DNA of 64,000 nt from assembly GCF_001659605.2 (NCBI RefSeq), contig NC_035170.2, positions 27,508,020 through 27,572,019 of the forward strand, given 5' to 3'. The DNA comes from Manihot esculenta. Its lineage: Eukaryota > Streptophyta > Magnoliopsida > Malpighiales > Euphorbiaceae. Under the pieces are notes generated by a model that did not search any database, was not told the DNA's origin, and worked only from the letters and a program-made list of their open reading frames with translations. This document shows positions 21,411-33,804 of this stretch, piece by piece. Made by a program: the position numbers and the translations under genes. How positions within the stretch are numbered: position 1 is the stretch's first letter; every line of letters starts with the position of its first letter.

Positions 21411-22660
21411 ATCAGGTCTGGATTTCCTATATTCGAGTTGATTCATGTATCCATGCTTATTTATCGTCATGTCTTTTTGTGGACAAGCTCATCCTCCTAA
21501 AAGATGACAAGGTTATTGCTACCAAGCACACTTGTGATTTTTCTTTACATATATCAGAATAATTATTTTAGATTTAGGACTATCATCCAAGATTATTGCT
21601 ACCAAGCACATTTGTGAGGATAACTTTTTTTTCCTTTACATATATCAGAATAATTATTTTAGATTTGGGACTATCATTCAGAAATAGCATGGAAGATCAC
21701 TGCCTCGTAGCATTATCATAATAGTTTTAGACTAATACATGGAATAAGCCTGACAAATCTTTACCTCATGGCATTATTAAATTTTGGAACTAACACCAGA
21801 ATAGGTTTGGTGAATCTTCACTTATGGCCCTTAACTTGCACTTGTGTTGCTGTGAAAATATTCCATTATTTAGTATGATACTCTTCTGTCATTTCATCCA
21901 TAATCCCTCCTATGTAGCCTTCTCATCTTAGACTGATTAGCTTTTAATCTTCACGAAATGCTTGTATTTCATCATCTAACAAAGGTATTTCTGAGTCCTT
22001 CTCATAAGATCCTAGTATGTAGTAGATAGATTCTTGATCAATATCCATAACCTTGATATTTCTCGTACCTTTCTTTGACGCTTCATAGGCCTTTTTTTTT
22101 AATTTAAGTCTTTCATCTGCATTGTCTCGAAATGTGAAATTTAAGTCCTTAAAAACTGATCCTCTTTTTGATGGATCTTTCAGAAATCAAATGAAAATTG
22201 CTCGGAAAGAATACAAGTAATAAAATTATGGATAAAACTTGATGGCAAATATCGATAATCATTTTTGACAACCCAATTAGATTCGATGGGAATACCCAAT
22301 ACAAAATAACGTCATTCGTATGTTTGGAGTTGCATGGTTAAAGATGACTCCTAAAATTAGTTGTCCCATCATACATATCTAGAGTCGATATCTTAAACTT
22401 ACTCTTCTTTTTTTTTCCGTTTGACCCAATAACATTATTTGTTAGAGTTTAACTCGAAATTGCTTGATCACGGGGCTTACTATTCAACAATCGCTTGAAG
22501 CCTCCTAACGTACTGAATGACTTGCTCGTTAGTCATTAGTTGTTAACTGTGCTTCCTTTGCCAAGAGAGTTAGTCATAGTTGTTAACTGTGCTTCCTTTG
22601 CCAAGAGAGGTGCAATGGGTCCATTTCCTATTGTTGCCTGTGATGGTATTTTATGAGGTA
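21411..22660 (-). mobile_element. Internal region of the older nested element, decayed gag on the minus strand
   Basis: On the minus strand, around 22160-22420, a broken reading resembles gypsy gag: 'KISTLDMYDGTTNFRSHL' then 'VFPSNLIGLSK', the family pattern of a DG-T-P-x-HL motif followed by a FP-x-L-x-G-A/S motif. Stops are frequent. 22538-22605 has a direct repeat of 'tagttgttaactgtgcttcc'. No other domain is recognisable, and only about 1.2 kb lies between the LTR-like copies, so it is either non-autonomous or heavily deleted. Confidence 0.4.
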
Positions 22661-23475
22661 TCAGTCATTAATTCAGATTTAATACTAAAAATAAGTAAGA
22701 AATATTCAATAGAGGATCAATAAAATAATGCCAATTCTAAGAAAATTCCAAAAGAAATTATTACGCTTTTAACAATGGAACCAAATAATATATATAGTCT
22801 AGATATCGAATGTCCAAGTGGTGTTGAATAATCAATCTCTACAGAAGAGAAGAGAATGAGAAGAGAAAGAGTATGGTGTAGATGGCGCCTAAAGACAACT
22901 ATTTCGATATTTAAGTTAAGAAGAGATTAATAAACAATAGAGTATGACATATTTGAGTGTTTGTGTTACAGAAATGAGGGATTAATAAACAATAGAATTT
23001 GACATACTTGAGTGTTTGTGTTAGAGAAATGAGGGATTAATAAACAATAGAGTATGACATACTTGAGTGTTTGTATTAGAGAAATGTGTATCTGAAATAT
23101 ATTAGATCCTTATTTATGTGGTGTAAAAAGATGATCATTGCTATAAATACAAAAACAATAGGATATCTTAGACATTATTATTAATGCAAGATTGACCGGT
23201 CAATAACGACTAGTTGCTTATTTACTCATATGACTAGGCTCAGGTGGAGCCATTCGAAGGTTTAATACTCGAGTGAATTGAGTGACTAATTGGATAACAA
23301 ATATTGAGTCTAAGTGATACGTATTGAGCTCGGGCGACAAGTACCAAAGTTGACTATGATAAATATTGATGTGGATGATGAGTACTTAGCCAAAAGACAA
23401 GTATCGATCTAGGTGACAAGTACCAAACTAAACAACAAATGTCAAGCTCGGATGATGAATATCGAGTCATATTAA
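22661..23475 (-). repeat. Older LTR-like repeat, right copy, with a 55-bp triplication
   Basis: Partner of 7610-7979 plus 20782-21410. A unit starting ATTAATAAACAATAGA is present three times at exact 55-bp spacing (22926, 22981, 23036). The end (about 23270-23475) has the same 'gaYRagtaYcRa' word structure as the left copy. Divergence between copies is high, so the element is old. Boundaries are approximate. Confidence 0.4.
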
Positions 23476-24281
23476 TTTTTAGAGTATAAAAATCATATTC
23501 CTTTAAAAATCAAAGATTTTGTAGAAATTTAATATAATTGATTTTTTTTATCAATTTTTTTATTTAAAATGAAGGAGTTCCATTTTTTCAACTTAAAAAA
23601 ATTCATTTTAAAAGAAATAAAAATCATTGAAAATTATGCAGAAATTCATTAAACTTTTTCTTAACGAAATTATTTTGTTCCATTCTAAGCATACATGTGG
23701 TAGGACCTACTATGTATGGTGTTAGGATTCACAATAAATTAATGGCTGAATATATATTTATATTTCTAAGTTAGTTGAGATTAATTCATTGATCGACTGA
23801 GCTAAAATTATAATTTATTTGATATTTAAATTTATAAAAATTATAACAATTAAATGCAAGTCAGCTATATTTCAATGATTTATTTAAAAGAAAAAGAGCT
23901 ATATTTCAATGATTTATTTAAAAAAAAAAAAGTTAAAGTTAGACACATATTATTTATTGGACTCTAAATTTTTCTGAATTTTAATAAATTGAAAAAGTTA
24001 TATAAAAGTAATTTAACCATTTTATGAAAATTTAGAGTATAATCAATAAAATTTAGAAGGTAATAAATAATATGTATCATTAACTTTTATTTTTTTTGAT
24101 AAATTATTAATAATATAATTAATTTATGTTTAATGGTTATGATTTTTATGAGTTTAAATGTTAAATGAGTTACAATTTGAATTTAAGCCATCAATAGATT
24201 AATCTCAATTAATACGATGGTGTAAGCATTTATTTTGCCATAAATTAATCTTACTAATTTACTTGGATAACTTTTGTTCAG
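23476..24281. other. AT-rich remainder of the large intron of kinase module A
   Basis: No gene or clear mobile element. The last ~90 bases, ending TTTTGTTCAG, align with the end of the equivalent intron in module B (before 30549), which supports the splice acceptor at 24281. Confidence 0.5.
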
Positions 24282-27200
24282 GTTGCTGATTTTGGGCTTG
24301 CTATTCTTTCAGGAACTAAAAAAGCAGCTAGCATGTAAGACATCAATTTGATATATTTATTATTATTATTATTATTTTTGCCGTTAGATCATAGTTATTA
24401 TATGTGATATGCTTCTACAATATAGATAAAAATAAATATTAAAAAAGTGAGAAGAAAAAATTTATTTAAATTAGATCTACATAAATTTATAATCTAAAAT
24501 AATAATAGAATTCACATAAAAATTTATATATTTAAACTATGAATCTTAGATATTGACTAGGTAAGAATTGTCCACCAATAAAATATTTGTGCATTTATGG
24601 CTTGCAAAGATTTTTAGTTTTTATTTGTAGAAAAATTCTGGAGTGATTCTTCTATTATGTTTCAACATGCGGTTACGTAGATTTAAACGCTTTTGATTTT
24701 GAAGAAAAATCGGATATTTATTCTTTTGGTGTTACACTTTTGGAGCTTATCACTACACCAAGGATCAATATCGTAAATTGGGTAAGGCTCTAAGTCTGTC
24801 TGTATATTTTCATTTCATTCCTTTTTTATTTAATAAATAAATAATGGAAGTTATAAATGATCTTGTTGCTGAGAATCTATTCTTGATGCTTGAAGTTCAG
24901 GTTTAGTCTTCTCAACAAAAAATTTCATATATTTAATATGTTCTATTAAAGGTGTAAGAGAACAAAAACTACAAACGTTTTCCAATGTTTCCAATTTTAT
25001 TCCATTAATTTAATTTTAATAACTTTACGTCACTTTTCAGATATTAGTAATAATTTAATTTAATTATGTTAACTATATATTCACTTTAAAGTATTATATA
25101 TATATATAATAGACATTTTTTCTAGCCATTCTAACTTGTCTCGGGAGGAATTTGAGTTTAGTTTACAAAATTATGAATGAAAAAACTATTTAAACTAATG
25201 AAAATATAATCTGTGTGCTAAATTAATTAAATTTAAATCAGACAAGACTAATTAAATCAAAACAGGAATTTAATTAAAATAGATATCGAATTTTATAAAA
25301 GTAATTTCAGATTTGGGGTCGCACAATTCTAACTAACCTGATATTTTTCTAACTTAATCAAAGAATGTGCATCTATATCTTTCCAGAAAATTAATTCTAA
25401 AAATATTAAGATTATCTATCAAGGTATTAAAGATGTACAAATACTCATACATTACATTACATTAATTATGTCGTTATAATTAATCATAAATAATAAAAAC
25501 AAAATACAATTTTAATGTAATTCACAATTTCAACAGAAGACTACATTATATATATCTATTTTTCATTATATACAGTAAAATCATTTATTATAAAAGTTTA
25601 ACGCGGTTCACCCTTTAACGACATTGATAAAGTCTGTCTTTTTTTTTTTTTTTATGGGACAGCATTGTATTATATTATGATGGGCAAAAACCTCTCTCCA
25701 CAATACAACGTGCAAGAGTCGCTCGCTACATACCATTTGCTATATGACGAATAAAAGTCAAATATTCTATTAATTATATTATCATATATAATGTTGAAAT
25801 CTTCGATTCTAATTTAATTAAGAATTTCATTCAATTTAAAAATAACATATAAACAATAAATTTACCATATTTATACCTAGTACTATGAGTATAATACGAG
25901 GATTACATCCCAACTCTGTAAAGAATTACAAACTCATAATTTTATTTACAATAAAAATTAAGAATTAAGATGAAATAAAAGTCAAAATACTATTAAATAC
26001 ATAAATCACAAAAGCTACAAATACAAATAAAAGAACATAAATAAATAAACAAACATGTCATAAATGACAATAAAATATATCATTATGAATCTTCTAGCAA
26101 ATGACACTAATGAAACAAGATGATTTCAAAAATAGTTAGTTTATGAATAATATCCAAATCGATTGCTAAAAAAAACAATATGAATGCAATTTTCGTTTAT
26201 TAAAGTTCTGTGTATTTTTTATATTTTCTGGCATTTGGAGTATTCAGAAAATTTAATCAATGTAAAATATTTTTTTAAATAAAGAAAAAATAAGCCATTT
26301 AAGAAAAAAATAACTTTCTGAAAAGAAAAAGTTATTTTCCACACTTTAAAATCTTTATTAAGAACTCTACCTATAAATTTGCTAATATTTTACACAGAAA
26401 ATTTGCTAATATTTTGAATAATGTCACAAAAAATGTTTTACCCAAAAAATATTTTTCAAATACAAATTATTTTTTATAAACAACAGGAGGTCTAAAACAT
26501 TCCTGTATTTTATAAAATTAAACTTTCTAGCCTTACAGTTAAAATCATCTTTTTTATTAAAATAAATTGAATATTATTTCATTGATGGAAATTCAATGGA
26601 AAGATTAGAGTTTAAGTTTACAAAATAGAATAATGTACCAATAAAGGGTTTTCTTTTTTAAAGAAAATATAGGCTAAATAGTTAATTATGAAAAAAGTAC
26701 AAGATCACTCTTTCCTTTTATGAGAAAAGGATTCCTATTACAATATATATGGTTTTTAGTAGGAAGTTAGGAAGTGAAAACTCAAATCTGATATATTAGG
26801 TGAGTGAGTGATATGTAATTTTAACCGAAGAAAGAAAAGTTTGACAATAATACTTGCTTTTTGCTTATATGCAACGGAGGAACAATTAACTGAAGAAAGA
26901 AAAGTTTATAACAATAATACTTGCTTTTTGCTTATATGCAGCGGAGGAACAAAAACAAGTATTTATACATGAATATACACGGCCAAATAATGGAAAGAAG
27001 AAAAGAGTGAAGCAATAATGTATAAAAAATTACAGCACCACCAAGTCAAAAATATGTCTATTAAATATGTAGCTTGGCTGCAGAAACAAAATACTCTACA
27101 CTCTTGATTAAATGAGAGACTTTAAAGAGCATAATCAAAAATTTTTTTTCACTTTTCTCTGTTATCACTTTTCCTATTTGAAATTGTGTGTAATTGTTTA

Positions 27201-27768
27201 GACTTTAGAATATATATATATAGAGTTTAAGGGTTATATTAAAAGAATGAGACCTTTCATGTTTGATCTAAGAATATGTCACTTAAAAAGAACATATTTT
27301 TTGATAAAATTAAATTGATATACATAAATGTTTCATTTCAATTTCTAAGGATTACTATTATTGTTGTTATGTGTACTTTAAATTTATTTCTACTATAACA
27401 ATAACAAACGCGACAACATTCAGGCGAGGCCTCTAATAGTCAAAGGAGGTTCAATAAATGTGGATTACAATAGTCTTGTTGATTCCACATTGAAAGGAGA
27501 GTATGATCAAAGTGAGATGGAACGAATAATTTATTGTATAGCTGCTAGCGTTTATAGTCCATTGAAGCTTCGGCCAAGAATGAGACAGGTATGAATTCAC
27601 TTATCGTACTTAATTTTATTTGATTAAAAATTATTTTTCTTTAATTTCAAAGCATTCTGTGAGATTATATGTAATTAATGTATCATTACTATGAAATTAA
27701 TGCAGATACTTAAAGCCCTCCAAGGAGTAATATCACACAAGGAATTATGGATTGAGGATGGTAATTAA
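24282..27768 (+). pseudogene. Kinase module A, 3' exons: DFG to C-lobe, with a lost splice acceptor
   Basis: Exons by alignment to module B: 24282-24334 (VADFGLA), 24673-24781 (EKSDIYSFGVTLLELIT), 27424-27588 (ARPLIVKGG to LRPRMRQ) and 27706-27760 (ILKALQGVISHKELW). Lengths keep the frame throughout. Exon 5 should follow an AG, as in module B (CATGCAG), but the sequence is CATGCGG, so the acceptor is lost. The next AG sites up- and downstream both lead to early stops. The activation segment is nine codons shorter than in B. The last exon ends in phase 1 at a canonical donor (27761). Read through, it meets TAA at 27766-27768, so a stand-alone kinase could end there. This part is clearly the continuation of 5720-7122. 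Confidence 0.75.
24782..27423. other. Large AT-rich intron of kinase module A, with a 65-bp direct repeat
   Basis: No coding sequence. 26821-26951 carries two copies, 65 bp apart, of a unit starting TTAACYGAAGAAAGAAAAG. A T16 run near 25640 next to ATGGGACAGC may be a decayed short element, not classified. The corresponding intron in module B (30931-32275) is about half as long. Confidence 0.5.
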
Positions 27769-29044
27769 CTTTTTCCCACAATTACTATTTATTTCCAGAA
27801 GTTTGATTCTCATGGCAATCATTCATATATATATATATATTATATAACTTAAAAAAAATTTTTTATTCAATTTAATCTATCGGATTATTTATAAATTTTT
27901 AATTATTATCATAATTTTATAAGATTTCATACTATTTATAATTTGAAATTTTTTAAAGTATGAATACATAGTTGTGATACTAATTTTTCATTTTAAAGGT
28001 GGGAATACTCATTGCTTCGCACATAGCTATTTAATAATTTTAATATACCACTTTACGAATAATGAACTATGAGTGAAAAACAATTTTTAAGATACAAATT
28101 AATTATAATTAGAAGTAAAATATTGTAGTAATTATGTGGTACTATGATAATTAAAGATTATATTAAATTAGTTATTGAAAATTGATATATTATAATAATA
28201 TCATACTATAATATAAATATTAATTTATTAAATCCAAAAATATAATTTACAATTAAAATCTAGTTATTATTTAATTAATTAGATATTAATTTATTAAATC
28301 CAAATTAAAAAAAATATTTCATATTAATAAGATTCTCAGTCTGAATGAAATGACGAGAAATTATATAAAATATTATAACTTAGATTCGTAATACAAGAAT
28401 AAAATTACAAATAAAACTTAAAAAATCATAATTTAAAAAATAATAATTTCATTTTATATTAATTGGATTCTTAACAAAAATGAAATTATATATTAATAAT
28501 GGGAAGAGAAATTATTAATGTTTTCACTTTTATTCCAAAACTAATTAAGTTTTATGAAATATAATTTAAAAAGAATTTACTAAATTAATTTATTTTTCTG
28601 AAATATTGTGAGACGTATATAAACATGTAGTTGTTAATTTTGACTATATTCAAATCAAATTCAAAAAAATTATATTTTTAAAATAATAGTATAACTAGAT
28701 AATTTTATGTTTACTTTTGAAAATTATTTAAATGATAATTTTAAATTTATATATCTATAACCTAGGGAAGGGAGGAATAATAAAATTTTCTAAATGCCTT
28801 TAATTATTTTAATTTTTAACTATTAGTAAAAATATTTGAATTATAAATTGGATAATTATTTTTAACTATAAAAAGGCCTATAAAATTAACTTCATTGTTT
28901 TAAATTATATAAAATACATTTTTAAAATTAATATTTATAATTGTGTTATTAATTGTTTTGGCATACAAGTACATCTTATAATGATAGAATTTGCTGTGTC
29001 ACACGTTTTCTTTCTTCTCTCATCTGATGGATCAGTGTTCATAG
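27761..29044 (+). other. Interval between kinase modules A and B: intergenic or an intron
   Basis: AT-rich with no ORF, no C/T-rich leader and no recognisable first exon for module B. It begins with a canonical donor (GTAATT) and ends in a canonical acceptor (TCATAG), both phase 1. About 28960-29044 still aligns with the first intron of module A, but the donor equivalent is altered (GGTAATGG in A, TATAATGA in B). It can be read as an intron joining the two modules. Confidence 0.5.
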
Positions 29045-32000
29045 AAAAGCAACTAGTGTCTCCACTGCAGCACGCAAATCTTAATAAATCTCGCTCATCT
29101 GAGGATTTTGAAGCACATGGACCCAGGAAATTTACATTTGAAGAGCTAGCAATTGCAACACGTCATTTCTCCAACAATAATGTTCTTAGCATTGGCGATT
29201 TTGGGGATGTGTACAAGGGAATCCTTCCAAACGGTGAGACCATTGCTATTAAGAAACTTACATATGTTGACGAACAGCTGGAAGAAGAATTCGAGAATCA
29301 GATTATGGCAGTTGGCAAGGTTCGTCACCGAAATCTTGTTAGGCTGATTGGCTACTGCTGTGAAGAATACGATAAATTGCTTGTTTTAGAGTTTATTCCC
29401 AATAAATCCTTGAGATTTCATCTAAGTGGTGAGTCCATTCCGTACCCTGAGAATCTGATATACACATATATATGAAACGCTTCCACATGACATAATCCTT
29501 TGAATTGTTATTATACATTGATAGCTGGGCAGCTCTAACTCTATGATTGTGATTTTACAAATTATCAAATGGCATCACAGATACAAAGCAAAGATCAAAC
29601 TTGGAGTGGTCAAAAAGAATGAAAATTGCTATAGACTCTGCAAAAGGTTTGGAATATCTACATGAACACTGTAAGTAATTAATACTCTATATTAATCAAT
29701 TTTCTATCCTCTTCTTGCTATTAAGGCTTCATCTATTTTCATTTTTTGTTCCTCTTTTAATGTCATTAACATGTTTTCTATTATTTTAAGATTTTTACTT
29801 TCTCCATTTTTTATATTTAGATCATCACTCTAAAATTATCCACAAAGACATTAAGGCAGAAAATGTTCTTTTAGATGAGAACTTTACACCAAAGGTATGA
29901 TACTTGATAAAAAATAGAACTTTTCATGTGCATATATATATATTGGTAATGTTATATACACATTTGTTTAGGCATTCGCCCACTTTCTCTACATGTATTC
30001 ATCACACGTATATATGTTTAGGCATTCTACCTATATGAAACCTTACATATGTCGCAATGTATTATTTCTCCATTCGCCTTTTTCTATTTTTTTATTTTTG
30101 CATAAATTTCAGAACATAGTAGAGTTTAAATTTTATTATTTATTATTTTACATTTTAAAATTGTAATTTGGAATTTTGTGATTAGTTTATTTGTCAATAA
30201 AAAACAATTTAATTTATTGATGTTTAATTGCTGAAATATAGTTAAAATATCAAAAAAAACAATAACTAGCAAACTACAAGAATTAATAAATTTATTTTAA
30301 TTGACAACAAAAATTAAATATTAATATTGAAATTTGTATGAAAATTAATTAAAATATATATAATAAATGTCCCTAGTTAAGAAATGCTTAGACGGCAAAT
30401 TATACCATCCTTTAATATATATATATATATATATATGATCCCATCATTTTTATATATTGGGGGAACAAAATTATATATGTAGTAATAAATAGTGTGTTAT
30501 GATTCACAATGAGTTAATTACTGATTTATTTGGATCATTTTTGTTCAGATTGTTGATTTTGGGCTTGCTGAATTTTTTCCAAAAACTGATCCCAGACGCA
30601 TCTCCGCTGATCGAAAAGAAGCTAGCGCGTAAGTTGTTAATTTGGTATATTCTTTTTGCTCCTTGATCATGGTTATTATATGTGATCTGCTTCTACAAAA
30701 TAGATTAAGGGGAAAAAACAACGAAGTACGTGTGCAGCTAGCAAAGATTTTTAGTTTCTATTTCTAGAAATATTCTTAAGTGATTATTTTATTATTTTTC
30801 AACATGCAGTTATACAGATCCAAAAATTTCCGATTCTCAATCAATTTTTGATGGATCGGATACTTATTCTTTTGGTATTGTCCTTTTGGAGCTTATTACC
30901 GGCGGAAGAAATAAAGATACCGTGAATTGGGTAAGCTCTAATACTAAACAATATAAATAAGGCATGAGCTAGAGGATTAAAGCACGAATACTCACTTCAT
31001 TAATTAAAATAAGATACTATCATAGTTAAATATAGAGTAGAGTATTATAGTACTATTCGGACAACACTAATAGTTTAACTGTTTTAGCAGTGGATAGTGG
31101 ATGGTTGTTCAGTGGTTAATCAAACTTTATAATAAATAATTTTTCGTAATTTACTCAATCAATCATTAAATACTAGTGTTTTGATTCAGTTAATATTAAA
31201 CATTATTTTTAAAATTATTGCTGAACAGAGTTTATATCTCAACTTTGAAATCTAAAATAATTGAGTTCAATAACTATTAAAATGTAAGATGAAATGAACA
31301 TTAAACTAAGCAAGAAATAGAACAATCCAAGGTGATTCTCAGCTTAGATGATAAAATCAGCTGCAGCCTTCAGTGTTCCTTCAACCTGTGGTTGCAACCT
31401 TCAGTGTTTCTTCAACCTGTGGTCTTATACGGCTGCAAACACAAGCTTTTAATAGTTGAAGTAGTCATTTATAAAAAATTACTTTATTTTTAATATTTGA
31501 TTAACTGCTAATTGAATAATTATCTGCTAGTAAAATTATTAATAACTACTGCAATAACTATTATTGCAAAACAGGACCTATATGTTCATATTTCAATTAA
31601 TAAAATAGCATGACTATTTCATCTTTAATTCATTTACATTTATCACTATATTTTTCCAATTAATTTGATTCATTAAAATCAAAATAATAAATAAAAAAGT
31701 GTTATACAACAATATACCAGTACTAAATTTCTATTCCATCTAAAAGATAAAAAAACAAAACAAGATAATTTCAAACAAGAAAACTAAGTTAAAATAATAT
31801 CCAAATCAAGACCTTAAAAAAAATTCTGAATGCTTTGATTTTTCAGTTTTTGTAAAACATTTTTACATTTTCTAAATCAAACTTGTTAACCATTCTATTA
31901 AAGAAAATATTGATAAACTTATTTTAATTTTAAATGTTTATATTATTTACTCCTTATAATTTTAAAGATTTATAATAATTCTTTAAAAAAACTATTTAAA

Positions 32001-32910
32001 TTATTTAGTTCTTGCTTTACTTATTTTGATCCATATTAAAAATTGAATATCATTTTCAGTTAATGTTTCAACAGAGTTTAAAGAAAATATGGGCTAAATA
32101 GCTAATTATGAAAAGATACAGGATCACTCTAGCATTACTAGATCATATCAGACTAGGTTTGAATATAATTTTAATGGCTTAAAAATTACTCAATTTTTTT
32201 AAAAATAAAAGTGTGATTTGGATTGGATATTGTGTAAATTTTATTATGCTTGTGTTGTATTATTGCCATATTCAGGCGAGACCTCTAATGATCAAAGGAG
32301 ATTCAATAAATGTTGATTACGATGGGCTCGTTGATTCAACATTAAAAGGACAATATGATCAAAGTGAAGTGGAACGAATAATTTATTGTATAGCTGCTAG
32401 CATATATACTCCATCCTCGAAGCTTCGGCCAAAAATGGGACAGGTATGGATTCACTTACCATACTTGGATTTTATTTGATTAAGGTTCCTTGTATTTGCA
32501 CAAAAAATTTTTTTCCGAAAATTTTTTTTATCAAAACTATTTTTCTTGTAGAAAATATTTTTTGATAAAATAATTTGTTTTTTATTATTTAATTTTAATT
32601 TTAAAATAAAATATATTAAAAATTTTTTATATAAAATATTAATAAAATTTTGCAAAAAATAACTTTTTTTACTCAAAAAGAAAAAATTATTTTCTTTAAA
32701 ATGGTTTAATTTTTTCATTAACTAAAAAAAATATTTTTGGTTAACTAATTTTTAAAATATCTCAAATCCACTGAATATATATACCTTTTCAAAGCATACT
32801 GTGAGATTATACATAATTAATGTATCACTACTATGAAATTAATGCAGATACTTAAAGCCCTTGAAGGATTAATACCACATCAGCAATTATGGGCTGTGGA
32901 AGGTAATTAA
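28981..32910 (+). CDS. Kinase module B: PERK-like Ser/Thr kinase, N-terminal part of a kinase-NLR
   Basis: Seven exons: 29045-29428, 29581-29670, 29821-29894, 30549-30628, 30810-30930, 32276-32443 and 32848-32902, all with GT/AG ends and continuous frame (324 codons). The start is unclear: an in-frame ATG lies at 28981, but 28981-29044 aligns with an intron of module A, so the true N-terminus may come from an upstream exon. Domain order: KFTFEELAIATRHFS, Gly loop SIGDFGDVY (first Gly replaced by Ser), Lys in AIKKL, catalytic loop HKDIKAEN (Asp kept, HKD for HRD), DFG in VDFGLAEFF, and SDTYSFGIVLLELITGG. It may be catalytically competent. No signal peptide or membrane helix. The last donor (32903) is phase 1 and leads in frame to 33805; unspliced reading would stop at TAA 32908-32910. 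It is a tandem copy of module A. Confidence 0.8.
30931..32275. other. AT-rich intron of kinase module B
   Basis: No coding sequence. A short direct repeat, CCTTCAGTGTTYCTTCAACC, occurs twice at about 31366-31422. Confidence 0.5.
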
Positions 32911-33804
32911 CACTTCCCCACATTTTAAATTAATTACTATCTATTTCCAGAAGTTTGATTCTCATGAAAATTATATATAAATGGTTAGGTTTGCCATTTT
33001 TGTGATATCAATTCATTTAAGAACTTAAAATTTTTTAATTCAATTTAATCTATCACATTATTTATAAAATTTTAATTATTATCGTAATTTTATAAAATAA
33101 TATTAAAAATTTTAAATTTCATATTATTTATAATCTTGAGCTTTTAAATTATAAATATATAGTTGTGTCTCTGCTTTCATTTTAAAAAAAAAGTAGGAAT
33201 TCTTATTATTTAATTTTAATTTATATATTTGTTATTTTAATATGTAAAATAAAATAATATTTTAAATTTTTTATTATTTACTTTATATTTTATTTTAGTT
33301 TTATCATTTTGATATAAACTAATTTTTTTATCTCACTAGTTTTTAATAAAAACATAATAATATTATTATAAAATAAAATAAAATAAAATAAATACTAATA
33401 ATGAAAGTAATGGCAAATATATATAGTATAATAGTATAAATTACAAATTAAACATATAGTATAACTTAGTTTGTTAATTAAAACTCCAATAAAATAAAAC
33501 AGAAAGACTACTATTATTAAGATTTTGTTTAGAAAGTTTTGAGTAAAATTCTTAATAAATAATAATTAAATTGTTCAATTTAAAACTCTAGTGACCAATG
33601 AAGGTGCACGGCAGTAAGATTAAATTATGGGTGATTGAACAATCTGAATAATATTTAAAAAAAAAAATTAATGAATGTGAATTAATTTTATCAATAAATT
33701 TATTTTAAAATATATTTATATCAAATTATTTTAAATTTTATTTATTATTTATGAGTGATTATTATAGCGTTGATATTGGTAGATCATATAATTTTTTATT
33801 ATAG
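32903..33804. other. AT-rich intron between the kinase and linker exons
   Basis: Starts GTAATTAAC and ends TTTATTATAG. Nothing else is recognised in it. The first 8 bases are the same as after the last exon of module A. Confidence 0.5.

Noticed and set aside
22876..22894. Candidate primer site around GGCGCC in the older nested element
   Set aside because: Similarity between the two LTR-like copies continues through it on both sides, so it lies within the repeat and not at its edge.
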